Source: Actinomycetota bacterium (GTDB lineage Bacteria > Actinomycetota > Rubrobacteria > Rubrobacterales > Rubrobacteraceae). From it: a stretch of 46,539 nt of DNA. The DNA is taken from positions 1 to 46,539 of the forward strand of contig CADDYV010000025.1 of assembly GCA_902810695.1 (NCBI GenBank), in the 5' to 3' direction. The notes under the pieces are model-generated. The model was not told the origin of the DNA. It saw only the letters and a program-made list of their open reading frames with translations, and made no database searches. A program made the position numbers and the translations under genes. Every line of letters starts with the position of its first letter. The stretch's first letter is position 1. Positions 6,900 to 15,679 of the stretch are shown here, one piece after another.

Positions 6900-8498
6900 A
6901 TGGACCTAGCGGTTCGCAAAGTGGCGCTGGAGAGATTCGGGGTCGAGGACCTCGGGACGCTGCACGAGAATCTGCCGCCTGCCCGTCTGGTCGAGGCAGC
7001 CATCAGGCGCAGGGAGGGCCTGCTTTCTGCTTCGGGGGCCTTGATCGTCAAGACCGGCAAGAGAACCGGGCGATCACCAAAAGACAAGTTCATCGTCGAG
7101 GACGATCTCACCAGAGACAAGGTGGCCTGGGGCAATACCAACAAACCCTTCTCGAAGGAAGCCTTCGGGGCACTTCTGGAGAAGGCGGCCGCTTACCTGG
7201 ATGAGCTCGAAGAGGTGTGGGTGGTGGATGCCCACGCGGGCGCGGACCCCCGCTACCGCCTCAGCGTCCAGGTCGTAACCGAGCACGCCTGGCAGGCTCT
7301 GTTTGCCCAGCAGCTCTTCCTGCGCCCTTCCCGCGAGGATCTCGACACTTTCCAGCCTGACTGGACGGTGATAAGCCTGCCCGGTTTCCTGACCGACCCC
7401 GAAGAGGATGGAACCAACTCGGAGACGTTCGTCGGCGTTGACTTCTCCCGCAAGGTAGTCCTGATCTGCGGCACTGCCTACGCCGGGGAGATCAAGAAAT
7501 CCATCTTCTCCGTCCTGAACTTCGTGCTGCCGGTGGAGTATGGCGTTCTGCCCATGCACTGCTCGGCCAACATCGGGGAAAACAACGACGTCGCCCTTTT
7601 CTTCGGGCTCTCGGGGACTGGCAAGACGACGCTCTCGGCGGACCCCAACCGGCGCCTCATCGGGGACGACGAGCACGGCTGGTCGGACAGAGGCATCTTC
7701 AACTTTGAGGGCGGCTGCTACGCCAAGACCATAGAACTCTCCAGGGAGAAGGAGCCCCAGATTTACTCCGCGGTCCGTTTCGGAGCCGTTCTGGAGAACG
7801 TGGGAGTAGACCGCCGCAGCCGCGAGGTGGACTACTCGGATGATTCCCTCACCGAAAACACCCGCGTCGCCTATCCTCTGGAGCATATCGAAGGGTACGT
7901 CCGGGAAGGGATGGGACCCCACCCCAAAGCCATCCTCTTCCTCACGGCGGACGCCTTCGGAGTATTGCCGCCCATAAGCGTCCTCTCTCCCGAGCAGGCC
8001 GCCTACTACTTCCTCTCCGGATATACGGCCAAGCTCGCCGGAACCGAGGCCGGGATGGAAACAGAGGTAGAGGCAACGTTTTCGGAGTGCTTCGGGGCTC
8101 CCTTCCTGCCCCTGCCGCCTACGAGCTACGCCAGGATGCTCTCCGAGAAAATTAAAGAGCACAACGTGCGCTGTTACCTGGTGAACACCGGCTGGGTAGG
8201 CGGCCCCTACGGGATCGGACAAAGGGTGGATATAAAGATGACCCGGAGGATGGTCGAAGAGGTGATCTCCGGCGAACTCGATAACGTGAAGACCTGGGAG
8301 CACCCCATCTTCGGCCTCAACGTGCCCGAAGAGATCCCCGATGTCCCGAACGAAATCCTCAATCCCCGCGAGACCTGGAGCGACAAAGACGCTTACGACC
8401 GGAAAGCTCGCGACCTGGCCGGACTCTTCCAGAAGAACTTCACCAAGTTCGAGTCCGAAGTTGACGAAGAGGTGCTGAAAGCCGGGCCTCGAACCTGA
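6900..8498 (+). CDS. pckA: Phosphoenolpyruvate carboxykinase (ATP)
   Basis: Catalyses oxaloacetate + ATP to PEP + CO2 + ADP in the cytoplasm, the first committed step of gluconeogenesis. Its 532 residues equal the usual length of the ATP-type enzyme. Diagnostic motifs are GKRTGRSPKDKF near residue 57, the P-loop GLSGTGKTTLSAD near 236-248, the metal-binding GDDEHGW that follows, and the NTGWVGGPYG segment near 432. The GTP-type enzyme has different motifs, so the ATP assignment is firm. The ATG follows GAGGTGAAGT. No convincing promoter is seen in the 148-bp gap after the sigma gene. It converges on the ABC exporter operon with only 9 bp between stops. Confidence 0.96.
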   Translation: MDLAVRKVALERFGVEDLGTLHENLPPARLVEAAIRRREGLLSASGALIVKTGKRTGRSPKDKFIVEDDLTRDKVAWGNTNKPFSKEAFGALLEKAAAYLDELEEVWVVDAHAGADPRYRLSVQVVTEHAWQALFAQQLFLRPSREDLDTFQPDWTVISLPGFLTDPEEDGTNSETFVGVDFSRKVVLICGTAYAGEIKKSIFSVLNFVLPVEYGVLPMHCSANIGENNDVALFFGLSGTGKTTLSADPNRRLIGDDEHGWSDRGIFNFEGGCYAKTIELSREKEPQIYSAVRFGAVLENVGVDRRSREVDYSDDSLTENTRVAYPLEHIEGYVREGMGPHPKAILFLTADAFGVLPPISVLSPEQAAYYFLSGYTAKLAGTEAGMETEVEATFSECFGAPFLPLPPTSYARMLSEKIKEHNVRCYLVNTGWVGGPYGIGQRVDIKMTRRMVEEVISGELDNVKTWEHPIFGLNVPEEIPDVPNEILNPRETWSDKDAYDRKARDLAGLFQKNFTKFESEVDEEVLKAGPRT

Positions 8499-8507
8499 CC
8501 GTATAAC

Positions 8508-10271
8508 TTACGCCGCGAACTGCGACTCGTAGAGGCGGCGGTAAGCGGAGGGTTTCGAGATGAGCTCCTCGTGAGAGCCCTGCTCCACGACGCGGCCCCC
8601 GCTTATGAGAAGGATGCGATCGGCCCGCCGGACGGTGGAGAGCCGGTGGGCGATCACGACCGAAGTGCGCCCGGCGAGAAGCTTCTGCAGGGCCTCCTCT
8701 ATTCGGGTTTCGGTGGCGAGGTCCACGCTGCTCGTGGCCTCGTCCAGAATGAGTATCCGGGGCTCTGCCAGAAGCGCCCGGGCGAAAGCGATAAGCTGCC
8801 GCTCGCCGACCGAGAGCCTGCCGCCGCGCTCGCGAACCTGCGTCTGGTAACCCTCCAGGAAGTTCTGGATGAAGTCGTCCGCTCCCACTACCTTCGCGGC
8901 CGCGACGATCTCCTCGTGGGCGGCGCCAGGGCGTCCGTAGCGGATGTTCTCCTCTATGGTTCCGGTGAACAGGAAAGTGTCCTGCAAAACCACGCCCATG
9001 CGCGAGCGCAGCGAGGAGCCCCGGATGTCTCTGAGGTCCTTGCCATCTACCAGCACCTTGCCGGAGGTCGGGTCGTAGAGCCGCGAGAGGAGCTTGACGA
9101 TAGTGCTCTTACCCGCGCCGGTCTCACCGACGATGGCCAGAGTCTCGCCGGGTTCGATGCGGAAGCTCACGTCCTCCAGGACCGGGTCCCCATTTCCGTA
9201 GGAGAAGCTGACGTGGTCGAACTCGACCTCGCCCTCGATGTGCTTGAGCTTCCGGGCGTTCGGGTGGTCGGCGCGGTCGGGCTCGGTGTCGAGAACGGAA
9301 AAGACCTTCTCCAGCGAGGCCATCGTGCTCTGCAGGTCGGAGTAGAGCTGGGAGAGCTGCTGGATCGGCTGGAAGAACATGTTTACGAGCCCGATGAACG
9401 CTACCAGGTGCCCGACGGTCATGGCGCCGTCCACAACCCTGAATCCGCCGTAGAGCAGTACGACCGCGAGCGCGACCGCCCCCAGAAACTCCACCCCCGG
9501 AAAGTACATTGAGGAGAGCTGGGTGGTGCGAACGTTGGCTCTTCTGTAGGCGTGATTGCGCCCGTCGAACTCCTCGAAAGCGCGGCGCTCGCGCGTGAAC
9601 GCCTGCACGACGCGCATCCCGGAGATGTTCTCCTGCAGGAAGGCGGCGATATCGGCTATCGCCTCGCGGGCGCGCCGGAAGGCCCGCATGCTGTTTACCC
9701 GGTAGTACGCGGTGGCGACGACCATGATCGGGCTTATCGTCATCGTGGCCAGTGCCAGCTTCCAGTCGAGGATGAAGATGGCGATAAATACTCCGAGGAG
9801 GGTGAGGCTGTTCTTGATGAGGTTCTGGACGCCGTCGTTTAAGAGGTTGGTGAAGTTCTCGATGTCGTTGGTGAGGCGCGAGATGATCCAACCCGCCTTC
9901 TGCTCGGAGAAGTACTGCAGGCTGAGTGACTGCAGGTGCCCGAAGAGCGTGTTTCTGAGATCCAGGATGACGTGCTGGCCAACCCACCCCAGCCCGTAGG
10001 TCTGAATGTACCCGAAAACCCACGAGGCTCCGGCGGCGAGCAGGTACAGCGCCACCGAGAGGTAGATGACGTTGAGGTCGGGACCGTGTCCCTTCTTGGT
10101 GCCGAGCCCGTAGTCCACGGCGTAGCCGACGATCAGGGGTCCCGCGAGGTCCGCGCCGGTCGCCAGGGCGGTGATGACCCCGAGCCCCGCGAGCCGCCAC
10201 CTGTACGGTCCCGCAAAAGCAAGGAGCCGCAGCAGCGGGAAGCCCATCAGGTACGTCTTCAGGCCCCTCAT
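8508..10271 (-). CDS. ABC exporter half-transporter, subunit 2 (degenerate signature)
   Basis: A 587-residue half-transporter: six membrane helices (~1-320) fused to an ATPase. It has Walker A GETGAGKST, Walker B with catalytic glutamate (ILILDEATSSVD), and H-loop VIAHRLST. The ABC signature reads LSVGERQ instead of LSGGQ. Its start overlaps the stop of the partner gene (ATGA, 10271-10268). Together they form a heterodimeric exporter of the TM287/288, BmrCD or LmrCD type, which move lipids, drugs or peptides outward. The degenerate signature here pairs in the dimer with the degenerate Walker B of the partner. Substrate unknown; the neighbours give no clue. Confidence 0.92.
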   Translation of the reverse strand: MRGLKTYLMGFPLLRLLAFAGPYRWRLAGLGVITALATGADLAGPLIVGYAVDYGLGTKKGHGPDLNVIYLSVALYLLAAGASWVFGYIQTYGLGWVGQHVILDLRNTLFGHLQSLSLQYFSEQKAGWIISRLTNDIENFTNLLNDGVQNLIKNSLTLLGVFIAIFILDWKLALATMTISPIMVVATAYYRVNSMRAFRRAREAIADIAAFLQENISGMRVVQAFTRERRAFEEFDGRNHAYRRANVRTTQLSSMYFPGVEFLGAVALAVVLLYGGFRVVDGAMTVGHLVAFIGLVNMFFQPIQQLSQLYSDLQSTMASLEKVFSVLDTEPDRADHPNARKLKHIEGEVEFDHVSFSYGNGDPVLEDVSFRIEPGETLAIVGETGAGKSTIVKLLSRLYDPTSGKVLVDGKDLRDIRGSSLRSRMGVVLQDTFLFTGTIEENIRYGRPGAAHEEIVAAAKVVGADDFIQNFLEGYQTQVRERGGRLSVGERQLIAFARALLAEPRILILDEATSSVDLATETRIEEALQKLLAGRTSVVIAHRLSTVRRADRILLISGGRVVEQGSHEELISKPSAYRRLYESQFAA

Positions 10272-12025
10272 GCGGAAGCCTGCTCCCAGCCTTCGGGGCC
10301 GTACATGCTCGCGTAGAGGCCGCCGAGAGCGACAAGTTCTTCGTGCGTGCCCGACTCGACGATGCGTCCTTCGTCGAGAACCAGGATGCGGTCGGCGAGC
10401 AGGATGGTCGAGAGCCGGTGGGCGACCACGAAAGTCGTAAGCCCGGAAGCCTCGTGCAATGCGCCCTGAAGCGCCTCCTGGATCTGCTTCTCCGTCTCGG
10501 CGTCAACGCTGCTCGTGGCGTCGTCGAGGATGAGGATTTTGGGGTTCTTCACCAGGGCGCGGGCTATCGCCACCCGCTGCTTCTGGCCGCCGGAGAGTGT
10601 GATGCCCCACTCGCCGACCATCGTATCGTAGCCTTCGGGGAAGCCGGATATCTGGTCGTGTATGCCCGCTATCTTCGCCGCGCGTACGATCTCCTCTTCC
10701 GTGGCATCCTCGTTTCCGAAGGCGATGTTGTCCCGGATCTTCTCGGAGAACAGAAACGTCTCCTGCGGCACCACCCCGACGCTCCGGCGCAACTCGTCGA
10801 GATCCAGCTTCCTCACGTCCACGCCGCCGACGAGCACAGATCCCTCTGTGGGGTCGTAGAAGCGAGGGATGAGCGAGAGCAGCGTGGACTTCCCCGAGCC
10901 CGTCGCGCCGACGACCGCCACCGTCTCTCCCGGCTCGACCCGGAAGCTCACGCCTTCGAGTACCCGCGCTCCGGTACCGTAGGCGAAGGAGACATCACGG
11001 AACTCGACCCCGAGGGGGCCATCGCCTGCGGGGAGCGGCTTCGGGTCCGGCGGGTTCTCGATGTCGGGTGTGGTGTCGAGTATCTCGAAGACCCGCTCGC
11101 TGGCGGCCAGGGCGCGCTGTCCCTGGTCTATGACCATCCCGAATCCCTGCATCGGCCACACGAGCTGCATCAAAAAGAGCTGGAAGAGGACGAAGTTACC
11201 GAGGCTCAGGGAGCCTGCGACGTAAGCCCGACCCCCGAAGAAAAGGAGCAGCGCGACGGAGACCGCCGGCAGAAAGCTCATTCCGGGAATGTAGAAGGCC
11301 CGGAGTCCGCGGGCGGCCAGGGTCTCGGTCAGGACTCCCTCGGCCTTGTCGCCGAAGCGTTCGACCTCGAAGGGTTCGCGGGCGAAGCTCTTTACGACCC
11401 GGATGCCGGAGACGTTCTCCTGCACGCTGGTTGTAACGTCGGCCAGCCGCCGCTGGACGGAGCGGAAGATCGGGTGGACTTTGTCCGCAAATCGCCAGGC
11501 GGAGAGTGCCAGGAAGGGCATCGGGATCAGGACGATGGCGGCGAGGCCGGGCGAGATGTAGAAGAGCGCGACGGCGACTACCGCCAGTGTGATCACGCTG
11601 ATAAAAAGCTGGAACATGCCGAAGCCGACGAAGAACCGGATCACGCGCAGGTCGTTTGTCGCCCGCGAGACCAGCTCGCCCGTCGGGGCCCGGTCGTAGA
11701 AGCGGTGGGAGAGGCCGAGCATCCGTCCCAGGAGCTTCCGGCGCATCCGGTACTCGACGACGTGGCCGAGGTAGTTGGTCGAGTAGCGCCTGCCGGAGTT
11801 GAACGCGAACCGCAGCAGGGCCAGCCCCAGGACGGCTCCGGCCAGCGGCCAGAGCACTTCCGGGTTGCTCTTCGCAGCCGAAGGGAAGGCGCGGCCTATG
11901 CCCCTGCTGACCAGCCAGGACACGGCGAGGTTCGTGACCGTGTACCCCACCGCGCAGATAATGCCCACGACCAGAAGCCAACGCTTGCCGCGGGTGAACG
12001 ACATCAGCCTGTAAAACGTTCTCAA
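10268..12025 (-). CDS. ABC exporter half-transporter, subunit 1 (degenerate Walker B)
   Basis: A 585-residue half-transporter and first gene of the pair. Six helices precede an ATPase with Walker A GATGSGKST, a canonical signature TLSGGQKQRV and H-loop FVVAHRLST. The residue after Walker B, normally the catalytic glutamate, is aspartate (LILDDATSSVD). This is the hallmark of the subunit contributing the non-hydrolysing site in heterodimeric exporters. The start is a TTG at 12025 (LRTFYRLMSF...) behind AAAGAAAG, a weak site; no ATG fits. The 264-bp gap to glyA carries the divergent riboswitch leader of that gene and presumably this operon's promoter. Confidence 0.92.
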   Translation of the reverse strand: MRTFYRLMSFTRGKRWLLVVGIICAVGYTVTNLAVSWLVSRGIGRAFPSAAKSNPEVLWPLAGAVLGLALLRFAFNSGRRYSTNYLGHVVEYRMRRKLLGRMLGLSHRFYDRAPTGELVSRATNDLRVIRFFVGFGMFQLFISVITLAVVAVALFYISPGLAAIVLIPMPFLALSAWRFADKVHPIFRSVQRRLADVTTSVQENVSGIRVVKSFAREPFEVERFGDKAEGVLTETLAARGLRAFYIPGMSFLPAVSVALLLFFGGRAYVAGSLSLGNFVLFQLFLMQLVWPMQGFGMVIDQGQRALAASERVFEILDTTPDIENPPDPKPLPAGDGPLGVEFRDVSFAYGTGARVLEGVSFRVEPGETVAVVGATGSGKSTLLSLIPRFYDPTEGSVLVGGVDVRKLDLDELRRSVGVVPQETFLFSEKIRDNIAFGNEDATEEEIVRAAKIAGIHDQISGFPEGYDTMVGEWGITLSGGQKQRVAIARALVKNPKILILDDATSSVDAETEKQIQEALQGALHEASGLTTFVVAHRLSTILLADRILVLDEGRIVESGTHEELVALGGLYASMYGPEGWEQASA

Positions 12026-12162
12026 ATTGCGGCGCTTTCTTTAAATATTTCTTTGCAGAAACGCTAAAACGACCGCATCCGCGATCAAACACAAACAAGT
12101 CTATACCTTCCTTAGCATAAAACAACCGATGCGCACTTTTGAGGTTGCGGGCGGAGAGCACT

Positions 12163-12256
12163 CAGGCTATGCTTCGAGCATAGCAACTGGCGCGTAAAGG
12201 TGGAGAACCACCGGGGAGCTACAGAGAAGCGGCGTCGCGCGCCTGGGCGCCCTCAC
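12163..12256 (+). promoter_or_regulatory. ZTP riboswitch (pfl motif) in the glyA leader
   Basis: The leader contains both conserved blocks of the pfl RNA in order. The first is AACTGGCG (12185-12192), followed by a GGTGG/CCACC hairpin (12199-12212) and GGGGAGC (12213-12219). About 20 nt later comes CGCCTGGGC (12240-12248). TAGC (12181-12184) and GCTA (12218-12221) close the first stem around them. This aptamer senses ZTP/ZMP, which rises when 10-formyl-tetrahydrofolate runs short, and typically controls one-carbon and purine genes. It lies directly before glyA, whose product makes methylene-tetrahydrofolate. A competing hairpin, GCTATGC/GCATAGC (12166-12184), overlaps the 5' stem strand and may be the alternative fold. 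Confidence 0.85.
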
Positions 12257-12286
12257 GGAAGCCGTATACGAGCGACCGAGGAGGGC
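12249..12286 (+). promoter_or_regulatory. Expression platform: RBS-sequestering pair
   Basis: GCCCTC (12249-12254), directly after the aptamer's last conserved block, is the exact complement of GAGGGC (12281-12286), which overlaps the ribosome binding site GAGGAGGG of glyA. No terminator hairpin with a U-run is present, so the switch probably acts on translation. That ligand binding frees the site is inferred. Confidence 0.5.
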
Positions 12287-12288
12287 AC

Positions 12289-13593
12289 ATGAGTGATACG
12301 CCGCACGAAAGTCCGTTTCTCGCCAGCGTTGACCCCGAAATTTCGGCCCTGATCGAAGCCGAGGAGCTTCGGGAAGCCGAGAAGCTGCGCATGATCCCTT
12401 CGGAGAACTACGCTTCTCCGGCGGTGCGCAAGGCCACCGGCTCCGTCCTGACCAACAAGTACTCCGAAGGCTACCCCGGCAGGCGTTACTACGAGGGGCA
12501 GCAGATCGCCGACCGGGTAGAGGAGGTCGCCGCCGAGCGAGCCAGAGACCTCTTCGGGGTCGAGCACGCCAACGTGCAGCCCTACTCGGGCTCGACTGCG
12601 AACCTGGCGATCTACCTGGCTTTCCTGAACCCTGGCGACACGGTAATGGGAATGAGCCTGCCGATGGGCGGCCACCTGACGCACGGGTGGGGAGTCTCGG
12701 TCACGGGGAAGTGGTTCAACGCCGTCCGCTATGGCGTAAAGCCGGAGACGGGACGGGTGGATCTCGACGAGGTCCGCGCGCTCGCGAAGGAGCACCGTCC
12801 CAGGATCATCTTCTGCGGCGGGACGGCGATACCGCGGATTATAGATTTCGCCGCCTTCGCGGAGATCGCGGAGGAAGTGGACGCGCTGCTGGTGGCGGAC
12901 GTGGCGCACATCTCCGGCCTGATCGTGGGCGGCGTCCATCCCTCTCCCGCGGGTTACGCATCGGTGATCTCGACGACCACCCACAAGACCCTGCGCGGTC
13001 CGCGCGGCGCGATGCTCCTCTCGGACGTGGAGTACGCCGGTGCGCTCGACCGCGCCGTCTTCCCGGGCCTCCAGGGTGGTCCTCATGACAACACCACAGC
13101 CGCCATCGCCGTCGCGCTCCACGAGGCTTCTCAGCCAGATTTCAAAGACTACGCCCGGCGTATCGTCGCAGACGCGAAGGTGCTCGCCGAATCGCTTATC
13201 GAGCGCGGCTTCGATCTGGTTTCGGGCGGCACGGACAACCACCTGATCCTCATAGACCTCACCTCGAAGGGCGTTCCCGGCAAGCCAGTTGCGAAGGCTC
13301 TGGATCGGGCCGGGATCGTGGTCAACTACAACACCGTGCCCTTCGATCCCCGCAAACCCTTCGACCCGTCGGGCATCCGGCTCGGAACCCCGGCGCTCGC
13401 CACCCGCGGCATTGGCCCCGAGGAGATGCCCCGGATCGCAGGCTGGATAGACGAGGTGACAGAAGCCACCAGGCGTGGTGACGAAGATACGCTCGACCGC
13501 ATCCGCGGCGAAGTCCGGGAGTTCGCGCTGGAGTTCCCGCCGCCGGGTTTCGCAGAAGAGTGCTCGCGGCTGGCGCTGGAGAGGAGCACTTGA
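12289..13593 (+). CDS. glyA: Serine hydroxymethyltransferase
   Basis: PLP enzyme that converts serine and tetrahydrofolate to glycine and 5,10-methylene-tetrahydrofolate, the main source of one-carbon units. The 434 residues match family length. Visible marks are the N-terminal MIPSENYASPAVRKATGS, YSEGYPGRRYYEGQ, the strand DVAHISGL that stacks on PLP, and the Schiff-base lysine in STTTHKTLRGPRG near residue 232. The ATG at 12289 follows GAGGAGGG. It stands alone, controlled by the ZTP riboswitch just upstream, which fits a demand signal from folate shortage. The stop is 12 bp from the stop of the convergent EamA gene. Confidence 0.97.
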   Translation: MSDTPHESPFLASVDPEISALIEAEELREAEKLRMIPSENYASPAVRKATGSVLTNKYSEGYPGRRYYEGQQIADRVEEVAAERARDLFGVEHANVQPYSGSTANLAIYLAFLNPGDTVMGMSLPMGGHLTHGWGVSVTGKWFNAVRYGVKPETGRVDLDEVRALAKEHRPRIIFCGGTAIPRIIDFAAFAEIAEEVDALLVADVAHISGLIVGGVHPSPAGYASVISTTTHKTLRGPRGAMLLSDVEYAGALDRAVFPGLQGGPHDNTTAAIAVALHEASQPDFKDYARRIVADAKVLAESLIERGFDLVSGGTDNHLILIDLTSKGVPGKPVAKALDRAGIVVNYNTVPFDPRKPFDPSGIRLGTPALATRGIGPEEMPRIAGWIDEVTEATRRGDEDTLDRIRGEVREFALEFPPPGFAEECSRLALERST

Positions 13594-13605
13594 GTCCAGG
13601 AGGGT

Positions 13606-14517
13606 TTATCCGGCCTTCTGTGGGCGATTGACCAGGTAGATCCCGGTGAGGATCAACGCTGCTCCTATAACCAGGAAAATGGTGAACGGCTCCCCCAGGA
13701 ATATGGTGCCGATGGCAACCGAGGTGAGCGGGACGAAGAAGACGTATGCCGAGACCCGGCTCGCCTCGCCGGCGCTCACGAGCCCCAGCCACAGCACCCA
13801 GGCGAGTGTGATCCCCCCGATCGAGATGTAGATCAAGCTCACCCAGAAGTCTGCCGCGGACCAGTGGATCGCGCTCCACGACTCGGTCGCCGTGCCCGCG
13901 AGCGTGAGGAAGATGCCGCCGAGCACGAACGAGAGGGCCACGAACCAGAGCATCGAGACCTTCCCCTGCACCCGCTTGAAGTACACGGTCCCGATAGCCC
14001 AGCTAAGGCCGCCTAAAGAGCCAGCGATCACACCGGCAAACGGTATCTGTCCTGAAAGGCCCTCGGCGCTCACGGCCACGACGCCGAAAAAGCCCAGGAT
14101 CAGACCAGCGACCTTGGTGGGTGTGAGCTTCTCCCCGAGGAACAGTGCCGCGAGTAACCCCACGATTATGGGTTGCAGATAGATCAGGACCGCCGCAAGC
14201 CCCGAAGGCAGGTAATTGACCGCAATCGTCTGCAACCCCACGAAAAGTCCCGAGTTGAAGACCGAGGAGATCAGAAACACCGGCCACACCCCGCGCAGCC
14301 TGAGCTTGCCGCCCCATATCACGGCCACCGTGACCAGGGCGAAGCCGCCGAGAAGGACGCGCAATCCGGCGAACAGCAGCGGGGGAGCGTCCCTGAGCCC
14401 GATCTTCACGAACGGGAATGACGCTCCCCAGATCAGGGCCAGCGCCGCGAAGGCGAGCGTGGCGTTTCTGCGCGAGGCGAGCGTGTTGCTGTCGAAATTG
14501 AAGCTTCGGCGGAGCGT
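13606..14517 (-). CDS. EamA/DMT family transporter with an apparent ACG start
   Basis: About ten membrane helices in two EamA repeats, typical of 10-TM drug/metabolite transporters of ~300 residues; substrates vary widely. The first helix (ALALIWGASFPFVKIG) is clearly coding, but the frame above it has no ATG, GTG or TTG back to the stop of the upstream gene. The first codon after that stop is ACG (14517-14515), placed seven bases behind GGAGG inside the end of the aldo/keto reductase gene. That would give a 303-residue protein of normal length. The alternative GTG at 14409 would delete most of helix 1. So either ACG is used, or an ATG has been mutated or misread. Confidence 0.75.
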   Translation of the reverse strand, partial: TLRRSFNFDSNTLASRRNATLAFAALALIWGASFPFVKIGLRDAPPLLFAGLRVLLGGFALVTVAVIWGGKLRLRGVWPVFLISSVFNSGLFVGLQTIAVNYLPSGLAAVLIYLQPIIVGLLAALFLGEKLTPTKVAGLILGFFGVVAVSAEGLSGQIPFAGVIAGSLGGLSWAIGTVYFKRVQGKVSMLWFVALSFVLGGIFLTLAGTATESWSAIHWSAADFWVSLIYISIGGITLAWVLWLGLVSAGEASRVSAYVFFVPLTSVAIGTIFLGEPFTIFLVIGAALILTGIYLVNRPQKAG

Positions 14518-15495
14518 TTAGTCGCCTCCCTCTGGAGAGGGACCGCCAACGGCGACCGCATCTCGCATGATGTCCTCGATCTCGCGCAAATCATCCTCGG
14601 AGAGATCGAACTCGGCTGCGGGGGCGGTGCCCTCGATCTGGTCCGGACGGCGGGCCCCGACTATCGCGACGTCAACGGCTGGATTGGCCAGCGTCCAGGC
14701 CACCGCAAGCTGGGCGACGGTGTGCCCGCGCTCTGCGGCGAAACGCTTTAGCTCTTCGACTTTTTCCAAATTTTTCTTGAAATTTTCGCCCTGGAACATG
14801 GGACTCGATGCCCGCCAGTCGTCGTCCGGGATCCGGGTCTCGGGGGTCATCTTGCCGGAGAGGAGTCCGTGGGCCAGAGGCCCGTAGACCAGAACCCCGA
14901 TGCCGTGCTCCTCGCAGTAGGGGAGTATCTCATCCTCGATCTCGCGCCGGAAGAGGTGATACGGCGGCTGGAGGGAGTCTATCCTGCGCGTCTGCTCGAA
15001 CTCGGCCATCTGCGCTACGTCGTAGTTCGAGACTCCGACGTAGCGGATCTTACCCTCCTCGACCATCTCCTCCAGCGCGCCCGCGGTCTCCGCGAAGGGC
15101 ACGTTCGGGTCGGGCCAGTGCACCTGGTAGATGTCTATGTAGTCGGTGCCGAGAAATCGCAGGGAGTCCTCGACGCCCTGGCGCAGCCAATCGGGGCTAG
15201 AGTCCCGGCGCATCTGTCCGTTCTCCATCCGCAGGCCGCCTTTGGTGGCGATAACCACCTCCTCGCGGCGGTTCTTTATCTCGGGCTCCAGAGCCTCCCC
15301 GAGAAGTTTTTCGGAAGCCCCGAATCCGTAAGCCTGGGCGGTGTCGAAGAAGTTGATCCCCAGCTCTCGCGCCTGCCGGATGGCCCTCTTGAGATCATCC
15401 TCTTCGACGGCCCCCCAGCTTCCGCCGGCCTGCCAGGTTCCAAAACACACGGTCGAGACATTCAGGTCTGTCTGTCCGAAAAGGGTATAGCGCAC
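14518..15495 (-). CDS. Aldo/keto reductase
   Basis: A 325-residue NADPH-dependent aldo/keto reductase (TIM barrel). The family marks are GTWQAGGSWG, then FFDTAQAYG carrying the catalytic Asp and Tyr, ATKGGLRMENGQ with the catalytic Lys, YQVHWPDPNVPF with the catalytic His, and the C-terminal NADP-binding region IVGARRPDQIEG. The GTG at 15495 (VRYTLFGQTDLNVS) was chosen because family members begin with '(M)xYrxLGxTgLxVS'; AGGAGG lies 10 bases upstream. Upstream extension to 15729 adds non-homologous residues. Likely reduces a sugar or small carbonyl; the exact substrate is unknown. The EamA gene follows directly, so the two may be one operon. Confidence 0.9.
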   Translation of the reverse strand: MRYTLFGQTDLNVSTVCFGTWQAGGSWGAVEEDDLKRAIRQARELGINFFDTAQAYGFGASEKLLGEALEPEIKNRREEVVIATKGGLRMENGQMRRDSSPDWLRQGVEDSLRFLGTDYIDIYQVHWPDPNVPFAETAGALEEMVEEGKIRYVGVSNYDVAQMAEFEQTRRIDSLQPPYHLFRREIEDEILPYCEEHGIGVLVYGPLAHGLLSGKMTPETRIPDDDWRASSPMFQGENFKKNLEKVEELKRFAAERGHTVAQLAVAWTLANPAVDVAIVGARRPDQIEGTAPAAEFDLSEDDLREIEDIMRDAVAVGGPSPEGGD

Positions 15496-15679
15496 TCTTA
15501 AACTACCTCCTGAAAATATCCTTTCGAATACTACAAAAATCTGCCCATCTGGGACTCCTGGTAAACGCGGATAACTGTTTTGGCCCCTGATCCGGGAGAT
15601 TTGATTCACAAAGCTTGTCCTAGTCCCTCCCGACTCGGTACTCAAAACTCCCCCGAAGACGCAGGAACCGCAAAATTTG

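Noticed and set aside
7074-8303. Long minus-strand frame inside pckA
   Set aside because: High-GC antisense shadow; pckA is complete and conserved on the plus strand.
9124-10506. 460-codon minus-strand frame across the two ABC genes
   Set aside because: Arg/Pro/Gly-rich out-of-frame shadow of both ATPase genes; it spans their junction and has no domains.
10343-12067. 574-codon plus-strand frame antisense to ABC subunit 1
   Set aside because: Composition rich in Glu/Arg/Gly without domains; typical antisense artefact in high-GC DNA.
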